A DNA stretch of 64,000 nucleotides from Paucibacter aquatile (GTDB lineage: Bacteria > Pseudomonadota > Gammaproteobacteria > Burkholderiales > Burkholderiaceae_C): contig NZ_POSP01000004.1 in NCBI RefSeq assembly GCF_002885975.1, positions 682,001 through 746,000 on the forward strand, written 5' to 3'. The notes below the pieces were generated by a model, which was not told the DNA's origin, made no database searches, and saw only the letters and a program-made list of their open reading frames with translations. Position numbers and translations under genes: made by a program. This document shows positions 53,563-62,363 of the stretch, one piece after another (position 1 is the first letter of the stretch; every line of letters begins with the position of its first letter).

Positions 53563-56500
53563 GGACAACAAAGGCGGTGGAATCCCCTGGACCAGCTTGG
53601 CCGTGCTGGTCGCTTTCATCACCAGCACCCAGCTGGTTCCTCATGCGTTTGACCAGTTGCGTCCGGCCGAGAAGGAGCGGGCGCAAGCCGTGACGGCGGC
53701 CGACCTGGAGGTGGAAGCGCGGCTTTGGGAAGACCCCTTTGTGGCCGTGCGCCGCCATGAGGCCGAACGGCTGGAGCGCTGCGACAAGCTCTACAAGGAC
53801 CCGGCCAAGGCCACCGAGTGCAAACTCAAATCGGTCGCAGCCTTGCGCACGCCGCAGGAGTTGTCGCGCCGCCTGAGTGGCGATGACGAACCGGATTCCA
53901 GCGAAACCCTGGTTCTTGTGGCCTTGGTGCCCGGCAATGCCTTTGTTGGGGCCGAGGAGGGGCGGCGGCGCACGCGCTATGCCGTGCTGGCGGGCCTGCA
54001 GGCCAAAGGCTATGTGCCCGACAACGCCGAGCGCCTGGGCCTGCTGCAGCTGGACGAAGCCAAGCTCAGTCCCCAGGCTGCTGCCAGCAATGGCGTGCGT
54101 CCGGGCTTGCTGGTGCCCTATGAGCTGCTCTCGGCCAGCAGCTTGAGCGCGGCGGTGGCCCGGACTTCTCCGGCCCGGCCGGCTCAGGCGGCCTCAGATG
54201 TGGCCGACATCGCGCAGGCTTCGCGGTACAGCCAGGTGGCTGTGCTGTGGGTGGATGAGACCGCTTTGCCTTCGCGCAAGCTCGACAGCCTGGCCTTGAT
54301 GCTGCATGCCCTTTTCGAGCCCTGGGCTGCTGGCAAGCGGGAGCCACCGCCACTGGCTGTGATTGGCCCGTCCACCACCGATGCCCTGCGGGTGGCATTG
54401 GCCGATCTGCGCAGCGCCGCCTGGCGGCTGGGGCCGGGGCCCGGTTCGCGCAGCCATTGTTCGGTTCCGCCCGGGCAGCGACCTCTGGCCCAGGCCCCGA
54501 CTGCCTCCGAACCTTGGCTCGATGGTTACTGGCACCTGTCGCGGGCCTTGCTGCTGAGCCCGTTCTCCACCGCCAGTGACGCCATGCTCAGCGAACTCGA
54601 CGGCAGCAGCCTCGAGGACTATGTGTCCTGGCGCTTTTGTCGCCTGCAGGGGGGGCGCCAGGACCCGCCGGTGCGGCTGATCCGCAAGATCGGCAGCGAC
54701 AAGGAGCTGCTGGACCAGTTGACGGGCGAGCTGAGCTTGAGACTGTCGGCCACAGCACGCTCGCCGCAGCGTGTGGTCTTGATCGGCGAACGCGACTCGC
54801 TCTACGCCCAGGCCTTGGTGGGGCAACTGCGTGCACAGCTTTCGCAGAATCCGGCCCTTCATTTGGAGGAGCTGTACTTTTTCCGTGGCCTGGACGGTGT
54901 GACAACGCGCGACGTCGGTCGCGATGAGGCGCGCGGCGGATCCGGCAAAGCCGATGCGCAAGCACGCATTGAGTGGCCCGAAGCCCGCGATCAGCTGGAC
55001 TACCTGCGTCGCCTGGCCCAGCAGTTGCAACGCAGCGAGTCCAAGGTCGGGGCCCTGCCCATCGGGGCCATCGGTCTGATGGCCAGTGACGTGCATGACA
55101 AGCTCCTGCTGCTGCAGGCTCTGCACGAGAGTTTCGCGGACAAGTTTTTTTTCACCACCGATATGGATGCACGCTTTCTGCATCCGCGTGTCCAGACCTT
55201 CACCCGCAATCTGCTGGTGGCATCCAGTCTGCCGCTGGAGTTTCCGCGCCTGTCGTCGCCGCGCTGCCAGGCGGTGGCCGATCGCGTTGGGCTGCCCGCG
55301 CCCGATCTGGCGGCCGGCAATCCACCCTGGCGCGATGTGTACCAATCGTCAGCCTATCTCGCAGCTCGCCATGCCGGATGTCGCAGCAAAGCCTGCCGGG
55401 CCGTGGAGGACTGTGCGGCTGAAGAGGCACTCGATCACCCCTCGCTCTACGAGGTGGGCCGCAGCGGCGCCATGGCTTTGAGTGGTTATGCCTTCGAGCG
55501 CCGCCCGCCCGGCAAAGCCTACGGTGTGCGGCTGGCGGCCGTGGCTTTGCCGGTGCTTTTGCTGTTGGGCCTGCTGGTCTGGCCGGGCACGCCGGTGCTG
55601 CGCAACATCCGGCGTCGCCGGGCAGCGGCGCGGCTGGAGCATCTGCCGGCTGGATTGGTGCCCTCCATTTCCTTGCCGGAACTGGGCTTCGTGGCCCTTT
55701 ACTGCTGGCTGTTTTTCTTCGCCCTGGTCAGTCTGAGCGAGATGCTGTGGCCGGGCCATCTGCGCTTTGCGCCTGGCATGTTGGGCCTGAGCCTGGGCAG
55801 CACGCTGCTGGTGCTCTTGTCCTTGGCGCCCGAGCATCGTTTCGGCTTCGGATTTGGCAAGGGCCTCGGCGCAGAGGGCGTGCCGGCCACCATGGACCCG
55901 GGACTGCGTCGCACGCTGCGCGGGCTGTGTTGGGTGACCCTGGGCCTGGTCTGGGCCTATGTGCTGAGCGGCGTCGAGGCCCGCCGTTGCGACAGCTGTG
56001 AGCCCCTGGCCTGGTTGGAGGGGCTCAGCGCCTGGCCTTCGCACCTGCTCCATCTGCTGGCCCTGCTCGCGATTGTTGACACCCTGGATGCCACCTGGTC
56101 TCGCAGTGTTCAGGGCATGGCCGAAGACTGCGCCTGGCTGCATCTGCCCGAACAGACGCCCAAACGCGCCGGTGTCGCGGCCCGCCAGGGCGGTTTGCGC
56201 CTCATGCGCCGGATCTGGCAGCGGCATTTGAGCGTGGCCGGCTGGCATGCGGCGCCTGGGGGCAGCCTGGACTTTCGCATCCTCTGGCATCAGTACGGTC
56301 GGCGTGGCAGCCGGGTGCCTCGGGCTCTGCGCATCATGTTGGGTTTTGTGCTGACTCTGCTCGTGGTCCTGGGTTTGTTCTTTGGTTTCAGCGACGGCGT
56401 CGGTCCGGCCGTGCCCGTGCGAGGCGAGGATCACCGCGCCTTGATCCGTTTCACGCTCGATGCCATCCTGGTGCTGCTGCCGTTGCTGGTGGTGGCGGTG

Positions 56501-57142
56501 GGCGACGCCACCATGCTGGCCTGCCGATTCATTCGATTGCTCACGGCCGCGCGCACGATCTACCCGGCGAGCACGCTGGCGCATTTCGCCGCCAGCCTGG
56601 GCAGCGCGCATGAGGCACTGTGGCTGCGCGCCATCGCCGCCGACCCGGCCCAGCGCGCCGTGGCGCCACCCGAACTGCGCCGCCACAGCCTGCTGGACGA
56701 CTGGATCGATGTGCAGATCGTCGTGCGGCGCAGCGGGCGCATCGGGCCCTTGGTGATGGGGCCCTTCGTGGTACTGGCGCTCTTGATCGTCGGGCGCAGT
56801 CGCTTGTTCGACAACTGGTCGCTGACCCTGCCGGTGGCCATGGCCGCCAGTGCCTACCTGCTGGGCCTGCTGGCCCTGGCCGTGCTGCTCAAGCAGGCGG
56901 CCGAACAGGCGCGCAGCCGGGCCTTGCGCCGCATGGAGGCCGATCTGCGCTGGCTGATGGGCGGCGATGAGGAGCAGCGCAGGCTGATCGAGCCCTTCAA
57001 GCGGCTGATGGCCTCGGTGCAGGAGGAGCGCGGCGGCGCGCTGGCGCCGATTTTTGAGCAGCCCTTGGTCAAGGCCCTCTTGGTGCCCTTGGGTGGGGCG
57101 GGCGGCGCCCAGCTGTTCGAGTATTTCCTGCTGGCGCGCTGA
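53561..57142 (+). CDS. Large polytopic membrane protein of unknown function
   Basis: This 1193-residue protein has one N-terminal membrane helix (about 10-30), a soluble region of about 640 residues, then about nine further helices between residues 670 and 1112 and a short C-terminal tail. The soluble region is probably periplasmic and contains paired cysteines (CDKLYKD..ATEC; CRSKACRAVEDC). Near residues 505-560 lies a segment with GLMASDVHDKLLLLQAL and FFFTTDMDARFLHP, then TRNLLVASSLP, resembling conserved segments I recall from other large uncharacterised membrane proteins. The pattern is suggestive of a receptor-like ligand-binding fold, but I assign no function. The ribosome-binding site is AAGGGCGAGG. 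It has its own leader, 171 bp after hslO. Confidence 0.85.
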   Translation: MDNKGGGIPWTSLAVLVAFITSTQLVPHAFDQLRPAEKERAQAVTAADLEVEARLWEDPFVAVRRHEAERLERCDKLYKDPAKATECKLKSVAALRTPQELSRRLSGDDEPDSSETLVLVALVPGNAFVGAEEGRRRTRYAVLAGLQAKGYVPDNAERLGLLQLDEAKLSPQAAASNGVRPGLLVPYELLSASSLSAAVARTSPARPAQAASDVADIAQASRYSQVAVLWVDETALPSRKLDSLALMLHALFEPWAAGKREPPPLAVIGPSTTDALRVALADLRSAAWRLGPGPGSRSHCSVPPGQRPLAQAPTASEPWLDGYWHLSRALLLSPFSTASDAMLSELDGSSLEDYVSWRFCRLQGGRQDPPVRLIRKIGSDKELLDQLTGELSLRLSATARSPQRVVLIGERDSLYAQALVGQLRAQLSQNPALHLEELYFFRGLDGVTTRDVGRDEARGGSGKADAQARIEWPEARDQLDYLRRLAQQLQRSESKVGALPIGAIGLMASDVHDKLLLLQALHESFADKFFFTTDMDARFLHPRVQTFTRNLLVASSLPLEFPRLSSPRCQAVADRVGLPAPDLAAGNPPWRDVYQSSAYLAARHAGCRSKACRAVEDCAAEEALDHPSLYEVGRSGAMALSGYAFERRPPGKAYGVRLAAVALPVLLLLGLLVWPGTPVLRNIRRRRAAARLEHLPAGLVPSISLPELGFVALYCWLFFFALVSLSEMLWPGHLRFAPGMLGLSLGSTLLVLLSLAPEHRFGFGFGKGLGAEGVPATMDPGLRRTLRGLCWVTLGLVWAYVLSGVEARRCDSCEPLAWLEGLSAWPSHLLHLLALLAIVDTLDATWSRSVQGMAEDCAWLHLPEQTPKRAGVAARQGGLRLMRRIWQRHLSVAGWHAAPGGSLDFRILWHQYGRRGSRVPRALRIMLGFVLTLLVVLGLFFGFSDGVGPAVPVRGEDHRALIRFTLDAILVLLPLLVVAVGDATMLACRFIRLLTAARTIYPASTLAHFAASLGSAHEALWLRAIAADPAQRAVAPPELRRHSLLDDWIDVQIVVRRSGRIGPLVMGPFVVLALLIVGRSRLFDNWSLTLPVAMAASAYLLGLLALAVLLKQAAEQARSRALRRMEADLRWLMGGDEEQRRLIEPFKRLMASVQEERGGALAPIFEQPLVKALLVPLGGAGGAQLFEYFLLAR

Positions 57143-57183
57143 CCCATAATCGTTGCGATCACCATGACCTTTGTATCCCCTCC

Positions 57184-58257
57184 ATGCACATAGCCATCCT
57201 CACCGGCGGCGGCGATTGCCCCGGCCTCAATGCGGTGATCCGCGCCGTCAGCCTGGCCCTGATTCAGCAATGCGGGGCCCGGGTCAGCGGCGTGGAGCGC
57301 GGCTTCCTGGGCCTGATCGAGCAGCGCCTGCGGCCCCTGGCCCTGACCGATGTGCGGGACATCCTGGCCCAGGGCGGCACCATCCTCGGCACGCACAACC
57401 GCTGCGATCCTTTCCACTACTTTGCCGAGGGCGGGGTGGATGTCTCGGCGCGTGTGCTCGATTTCGTGCGGGCCCAAGGTATTGATGCCTTGGTCGCCAT
57501 CGGCGGCGACGGCACCATGGCGATTGCCGAGCAATTCAGCCGTTTGGGCCTGCCCGTGGTGGGGGTGCCCAAGACCATCGACAACGACCTCTACCTGACC
57601 GAACGCAGCTTCGGTTTCGACAGCGCCGTGGCGGTGGTGTCCGAAGCCCTGGACCGCTTGGAAACCACGGCGCGCAGCCATGGCCGGGTCATGATTGCCG
57701 AAACCATGGGTCGGCATGCCGGCTGGATTGCGCTGGAAGGGGGATTGGCGGGTGGGGCGGATGCCATCCTGCTGCCCGAGTTGCCCTACCGGCTGGAGGC
57801 TGTGATCGAGCATTGCCGGCGCCGGACTGAGGGTGGCGGCCATGCATTGATTTGCGTGGCCGAAGGGGCGCATGCCCAGGCGCAAAGCCAGGTGGTGCGC
57901 GCACTGTTGAGCGATAGCCCTGACCCGGTGCGTCTGGGCGGCATTGGCGCGGTGCTGGCGCAGCAACTGCAGCAGGCATTGGGGGCGCGGGGCGAAGTTG
58001 AAGTGCGCTCTACCTTGCTGGGCCATGTGCAGCGTGGTGGCACACCCACGGCCTTCGATCGCGTGCTGGCCACACAGTTTGGCTGGGCCGCGGCCCAGCT
58101 GGTGCGCGAGGGCCGCTTCGGCCGCATGGTGGCCTTGCAAGGGGCAGAGTTCACCAGCGTGGCCCTGGCCGAGGTGGCGGGGCGCAACCGCCTCGTGCCC
58201 TTGGACCACCCCTTGCTGCAAGCAGCCCGGGGGCTGGGCATCTGCCTCGGTCAGTGA
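57184..58257 (+). CDS. pfkA: 6-phosphofructokinase
   Basis: This 357-residue phosphofructokinase phosphorylates fructose 6-phosphate. It has TGGGDCPGLN near the N-terminus, IGGDGT at 106-111 and PKTIDND at 129-135. The combination of Gly at the position after the first Asp of GGDG and Lys130 in place of Gly is the mixed pattern found in group III enzymes, some of which use pyrophosphate and others ATP, so the phosphate donor cannot be called. A possible -10 box CATAAT lies at 57145-57150, just after the previous stop. Confidence 0.92.
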   Translation: MHIAILTGGGDCPGLNAVIRAVSLALIQQCGARVSGVERGFLGLIEQRLRPLALTDVRDILAQGGTILGTHNRCDPFHYFAEGGVDVSARVLDFVRAQGIDALVAIGGDGTMAIAEQFSRLGLPVVGVPKTIDNDLYLTERSFGFDSAVAVVSEALDRLETTARSHGRVMIAETMGRHAGWIALEGGLAGGADAILLPELPYRLEAVIEHCRRRTEGGGHALICVAEGAHAQAQSQVVRALLSDSPDPVRLGGIGAVLAQQLQQALGARGEVEVRSTLLGHVQRGGTPTAFDRVLATQFGWAAAQLVREGRFGRMVALQGAEFTSVALAEVAGRNRLVPLDHPLLQAARGLGICLGQ

Positions 58258-58284
58258 GGGGAGTCGACATCGACAGCAGCGCCT

Positions 58285-58959
58285 TCAGCGGCGCCGGTTC
58301 AAGAGGTGCTCGCACTCGGGCACATCGCAGTTGTCGCAGGCCCAGCGCCACTCGGGCAGGGCGTCCTGGCGGGCTTGTAGGCGGCTGAAGAGGCCCGTGG
58401 CCGGCAGGGGCGCGGTCTTTCGGGCCAGCAGCAAGGGCGTGATGGCATTGAGGGCAGCTTCCAGGCGCTGCGCGCCGCTGCCGGCCACCACCGACCAACC
58501 GAGGCCCGCGCCCATCAGCGCTCGCCGCACGGCCGCATCCACCGGCGCCCGCACATGGGCGCCGTCGCGCTGCAGACCGTCGGCCACCCAGGGCAGGTCC
58601 AGCGCGGTCAGCAAGGTGAGGGCGCAGCGGCGGTGGAAAGCCAGGCCGGTGTCCAGCAAGGAGTGGTCGTCAAACAGCAGTTCGCTGTAGACCGCCGTCA
58701 TCAGCGGCGTGGTGTCGCAGAGCACCAGATCGGCGCTGAGCGCCAGGGCTTCGCAGCGGGTCGCCTGGGCGGCGGCAATGGCGGCCTGTTCTTCGGGGCG
58801 AGGTGTGCGGCCCGCTTGATCGCACCATTCGCGCAGCAGCTCGGGGGCCCAGGCACAGCGCAGGCCGGTGGCCTCGCTCAAGCGCTGCTGCAGGCTTTGG
58901 GCCAGGGTCGATTTGCCGGTGCTCTCCGCACCGACGATGGCGATCAGCAAGCCGGGCAC
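58285..58959 (-). CDS. NadR-like ribosylnicotinamide kinase
   Basis: This 224-residue P-loop protein (IVGAESTGKSTLAQSL) resembles the C-terminal kinase domain of NadR. A typical NadR also has a helix-turn-helix and an NMN adenylyltransferase domain; both are missing here. CAWAPELLREWCDQ and LCDTTPLMTAVYSELLF match the substrate and Walker B region. It would phosphorylate nicotinamide riboside imported by PnuC, encoded 22 bp upstream on the same strand, which strongly supports the assignment. Confidence 0.85.
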   Translation of the reverse strand: MPGLLIAIVGAESTGKSTLAQSLQQRLSEATGLRCAWAPELLREWCDQAGRTPRPEEQAAIAAAQATRCEALALSADLVLCDTTPLMTAVYSELLFDDHSLLDTGLAFHRRCALTLLTALDLPWVADGLQRDGAHVRAPVDAAVRRALMGAGLGWSVVAGSGAQRLEAALNAITPLLLARKTAPLPATGLFSRLQARQDALPEWRWACDNCDVPECEHLLNRRR

Positions 58960-58981
58960 GGCTGGGTCTGCCAGGTCTTCA

Positions 58982-59644
58982 TCAAGCCAGTGCCTGGCGG
59001 GAACCGCCGCTCGCGTGGCTGTGCTTGAGCTGCTGCGCCCAGGCGCGCCAGCCGGCCACCGACATGGGGATGAAGACTGCGTAGAGCAGCACGGTCAGCC
59101 AATAGCCCTTGTAGGCGAACAAGGCGACGCTGACGCCGTTGACCAGCACCCAGACGCCCCAGTTTTCCTGGTACTTGCGCGCCAGCAGCCACTGGCCGAG
59201 CAGGCTGGCGACCGTGGGGAAGGCATCCCAGAAGGGCACGGGTGAATCGGTCTGCTGCTGCAGAAACAGGCCCAGCAGCGGCCAGGCCAGCAGGGTGGCA
59301 AGCAGCGAGGCCCACAGGCCCGTGGTGCTCAGGCGCCGCACGCGCAGGGCCTGGCCGTCATCGCCTTTGCCACGCAGCCATTGCCACCAGCCCCAAAGCG
59401 AGAGGCTCACAAACAGCAGCTGCAGGCTGGCTTCACCGTACAGCTTGCCGCTCCAGAACAGCAGGAAGTAAAGCAGCGAGCTGAGGATGGCCAGCGGCCA
59501 GGCCAGGGCGTGCACACGCATATTGCAGACCACCATCCACAAGGCCAGCACAAAGGCGATCAACTCGGTCCAGGTGATGGGGCTGCCCAGCAACTCAAAG
59601 GCCGGGGCAAACAGGGGTTGCAGTTGCAGCAGCAAAGCGTCCAT
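58982..59644 (-). CDS. pnuC: Nicotinamide riboside transporter PnuC
   Basis: This 220-residue polytopic protein has about seven membrane helices. Family segments are visible: WTELIAFVLALWMVVCNMRVHALAWPLAILSSLLYFLLFW, WGWWQWLRG and ENWGVWVLVNGVSVALFAYKGYWLTVLLY. PnuC carries nicotinamide riboside across the inner membrane by facilitated diffusion, trapped by phosphorylation. The kinase gene follows 22 bp downstream. It begins with ATG at 59644; 59645-59717 separates it from the ftsB stop. Confidence 0.93.
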   Translation of the reverse strand: MDALLLQLQPLFAPAFELLGSPITWTELIAFVLALWMVVCNMRVHALAWPLAILSSLLYFLLFWSGKLYGEASLQLLFVSLSLWGWWQWLRGKGDDGQALRVRRLSTTGLWASLLATLLAWPLLGLFLQQQTDSPVPFWDAFPTVASLLGQWLLARKYQENWGVWVLVNGVSVALFAYKGYWLTVLLYAVFIPMSVAGWRAWAQQLKHSHASGGSRQALA

Positions 59645-59717
59645 GCGGAACGGCGTGTCCTCGAATCGGGGTGGATTTAGGGCAAGGTAGGGCAGGGCCG
59701 GGCTGTCAGCGCGGCGC

Positions 59718-59987
59718 TCAGCGGCGCACTTGCACGTAGATCTCGTCGGGCTTGATCATGCCGAGCTCGAAGCGCGCTTTCTCCTCGACCATCTCCAGGC
59801 CTTCGCGCAGGTCCCGCAGTTCCGCTTCCAGCTGCGCGTTGCGGGCGCGGGCCTGTTCATTGGCCTGCTGTGCCTGGGCCAGCTCGGCGCGCAGCTGCAC
59901 GCCGCGAGGCAGGCTGCCCTTGCCCAGCCAGAGCTGGTACTGGATCAGCAGCAAGAAGGCCGCGAGGATGACGCCAAGTGTTTTCAC
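59718..59987 (-). CDS. ftsB: Cell division protein FtsB
   Basis: This 89-residue bitopic protein has one N-terminal membrane helix (LGVILAAFLLLIQYQLWLG), a coiled coil (LRAELAQAQQANEQARARNAQLEAELRDL) and a C-terminal EEKARFELGMIKPDEIYVQV block. It belongs to the FtsB family of the FtsQBL divisome complex. The setting right after eno is the usual proteobacterial order. The eno terminator lies upstream, so it may have its own promoter. Confidence 0.94.
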   Translation of the reverse strand: MKTLGVILAAFLLLIQYQLWLGKGSLPRGVQLRAELAQAQQANEQARARNAQLEAELRDLREGLEMVEEKARFELGMIKPDEIYVQVRR

Positions 59988-60015
59988 GCGCGCAGTTTAG
60001 CCGAGCCGCGAAGCA

Positions 60016-60053
60016 ATAAAAAACGCCGCAAGACCGGAGGGTCGGGCGGCGTT
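60016..60053 (-). terminator. Rho-independent terminator after eno
   Basis: On the reverse strand, AACGCCGC (60053-60046) pairs with GCGGCGTT (60029-60022), with GACC/GGTC extending the stem inside, followed by a run of Ts (60023-60018). It lies about 40 bases after the eno stop at 60093. It is the clearest terminator in the window and separates eno from ftsB. Confidence 0.85.
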
Positions 60054-60092
60054 GGCAGATCAGGACCACTCAGGATCGAGTGGCGGCCCGCA

Positions 60093-61379
<1,287 letters not shown>

Positions 61380-61467
61380 TCAAGCTCTCCAAAAGGTCAA
61401 AAATTCGGTTTCGGCGCGCATCTTGCCAGCTGGCAGTTACCGGCGCTGAACAATCGTGCGCGGGGGA

Positions 61468-61485
61468 CGCCCGCCAAGGCGGGCG
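61468..61485 (-). terminator. GC-rich hairpin between kdsA and eno
   Basis: CGCCCGCC (61468-61475) and GGCGGGCG (61478-61485) form a perfect inverted repeat just after the kdsA stop on the reverse strand. No U-tract follows, so it may be an attenuator or 3'-end hairpin rather than a strong terminator. The rest of the gap up to eno shows no clear promoter boxes. Confidence 0.4.
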
Positions 61486-61492
61486 ATCCAAT

Positions 61493-62350
61493 TCAGGCCG
61501 AGAAGTCGCTCTCGAGCAGGGGCTGGCTCTTGACCACGCGGTCCAGGGCCACCAGTTGTTCCAGCAAGGCGCGCATGCGCTGCAGGGGCACGGCATTGGG
61601 GCCGTCCGACCAGGCCTCCGCCGGGCGCGGATGGGTTTCCATGAAGAGTCCCGCCACACCCGCAGCCACGCCGGCGCGGGCCAGCACCGGCACCATCTCG
61701 CGGGCGCCGCCGCTGCTGGTGCCCTGGCCACCGGGCTTCTGCACCGAGTGGGTCACATCAAACACCACCGGCGCGCCGGTTTTGCGCATCTCGGCCAGGC
61801 TGCTCATGTCGGCGACGAGGTTGTTGTAGCCAAAGCTCACGCCGCGTTCGCAGGCCAGGAAGCGGTCTTCCGACAGGCCGGCTTCGCGCGCGGCGTCGCG
61901 GGCCTTGTCGATGACGTTCTTCATGTCCCAAGGGGCCAGGAACTGGCCTTTCTTGATATTGACCGGCTTGCCCGACTTGGCCACCGCGCGGATGAAATCC
62001 GTCTGGCGGCAGAGGAAGGCCGGGGTCTGCAGCACGTCGACGACGCTGGCGACCTCGGCCACCTGCGATTCATCGTGCACATCGGTGATGATGGGCAGCT
62101 GCAGCTGGCGGCGCACTTCATCGAGGATCTTCAGGCCGGCATCGATGCCGACGCCGCGCTTGGTCGAACCCGAGGAGCGGTTGGCCTTGTCGAATGAGCC
62201 TTTGTAAATCAGCGGAATGCCCAGAGCCGTGCAGGCTTCCTTGAGCTGACCGGCCACGTCGAGCGACATCTCCAGGCCCTCGATCGAGCAGGTGCCGGCG
62301 ATCAGGAAGAAAGGTCGGTCGATGCCGACCTCAAAACCGCAAAGCTTCAT
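61493..62350 (-). CDS. kdsA: 3-deoxy-8-phosphooctulonate synthase (KDO-8-P synthase)
   Basis: This 285-residue enzyme condenses arabinose 5-phosphate with phosphoenolpyruvate for lipopolysaccharide. Family blocks are IAGTCSIEGLEMSLDVA, YKGSFDKANRSSGSTKRG, ITDVHDESQVAEVASVVDVLQTPAFLCRQTDF and FDVTHSVQKPGG. It lies 13 bp after pyrG and is probably co-transcribed with it. Its product is needed for the inner core of the outer membrane and is not part of the exopolysaccharide cluster. Confidence 0.96.
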   Translation of the reverse strand: MKLCGFEVGIDRPFFLIAGTCSIEGLEMSLDVAGQLKEACTALGIPLIYKGSFDKANRSSGSTKRGVGIDAGLKILDEVRRQLQLPIITDVHDESQVAEVASVVDVLQTPAFLCRQTDFIRAVAKSGKPVNIKKGQFLAPWDMKNVIDKARDAAREAGLSEDRFLACERGVSFGYNNLVADMSSLAEMRKTGAPVVFDVTHSVQKPGGQGTSSGGAREMVPVLARAGVAAGVAGLFMETHPRPAEAWSDGPNAVPLQRMRALLEQLVALDRVVKSQPLLESDFSA

Positions 62351-62363
62351 GGGCAGGATTCCT

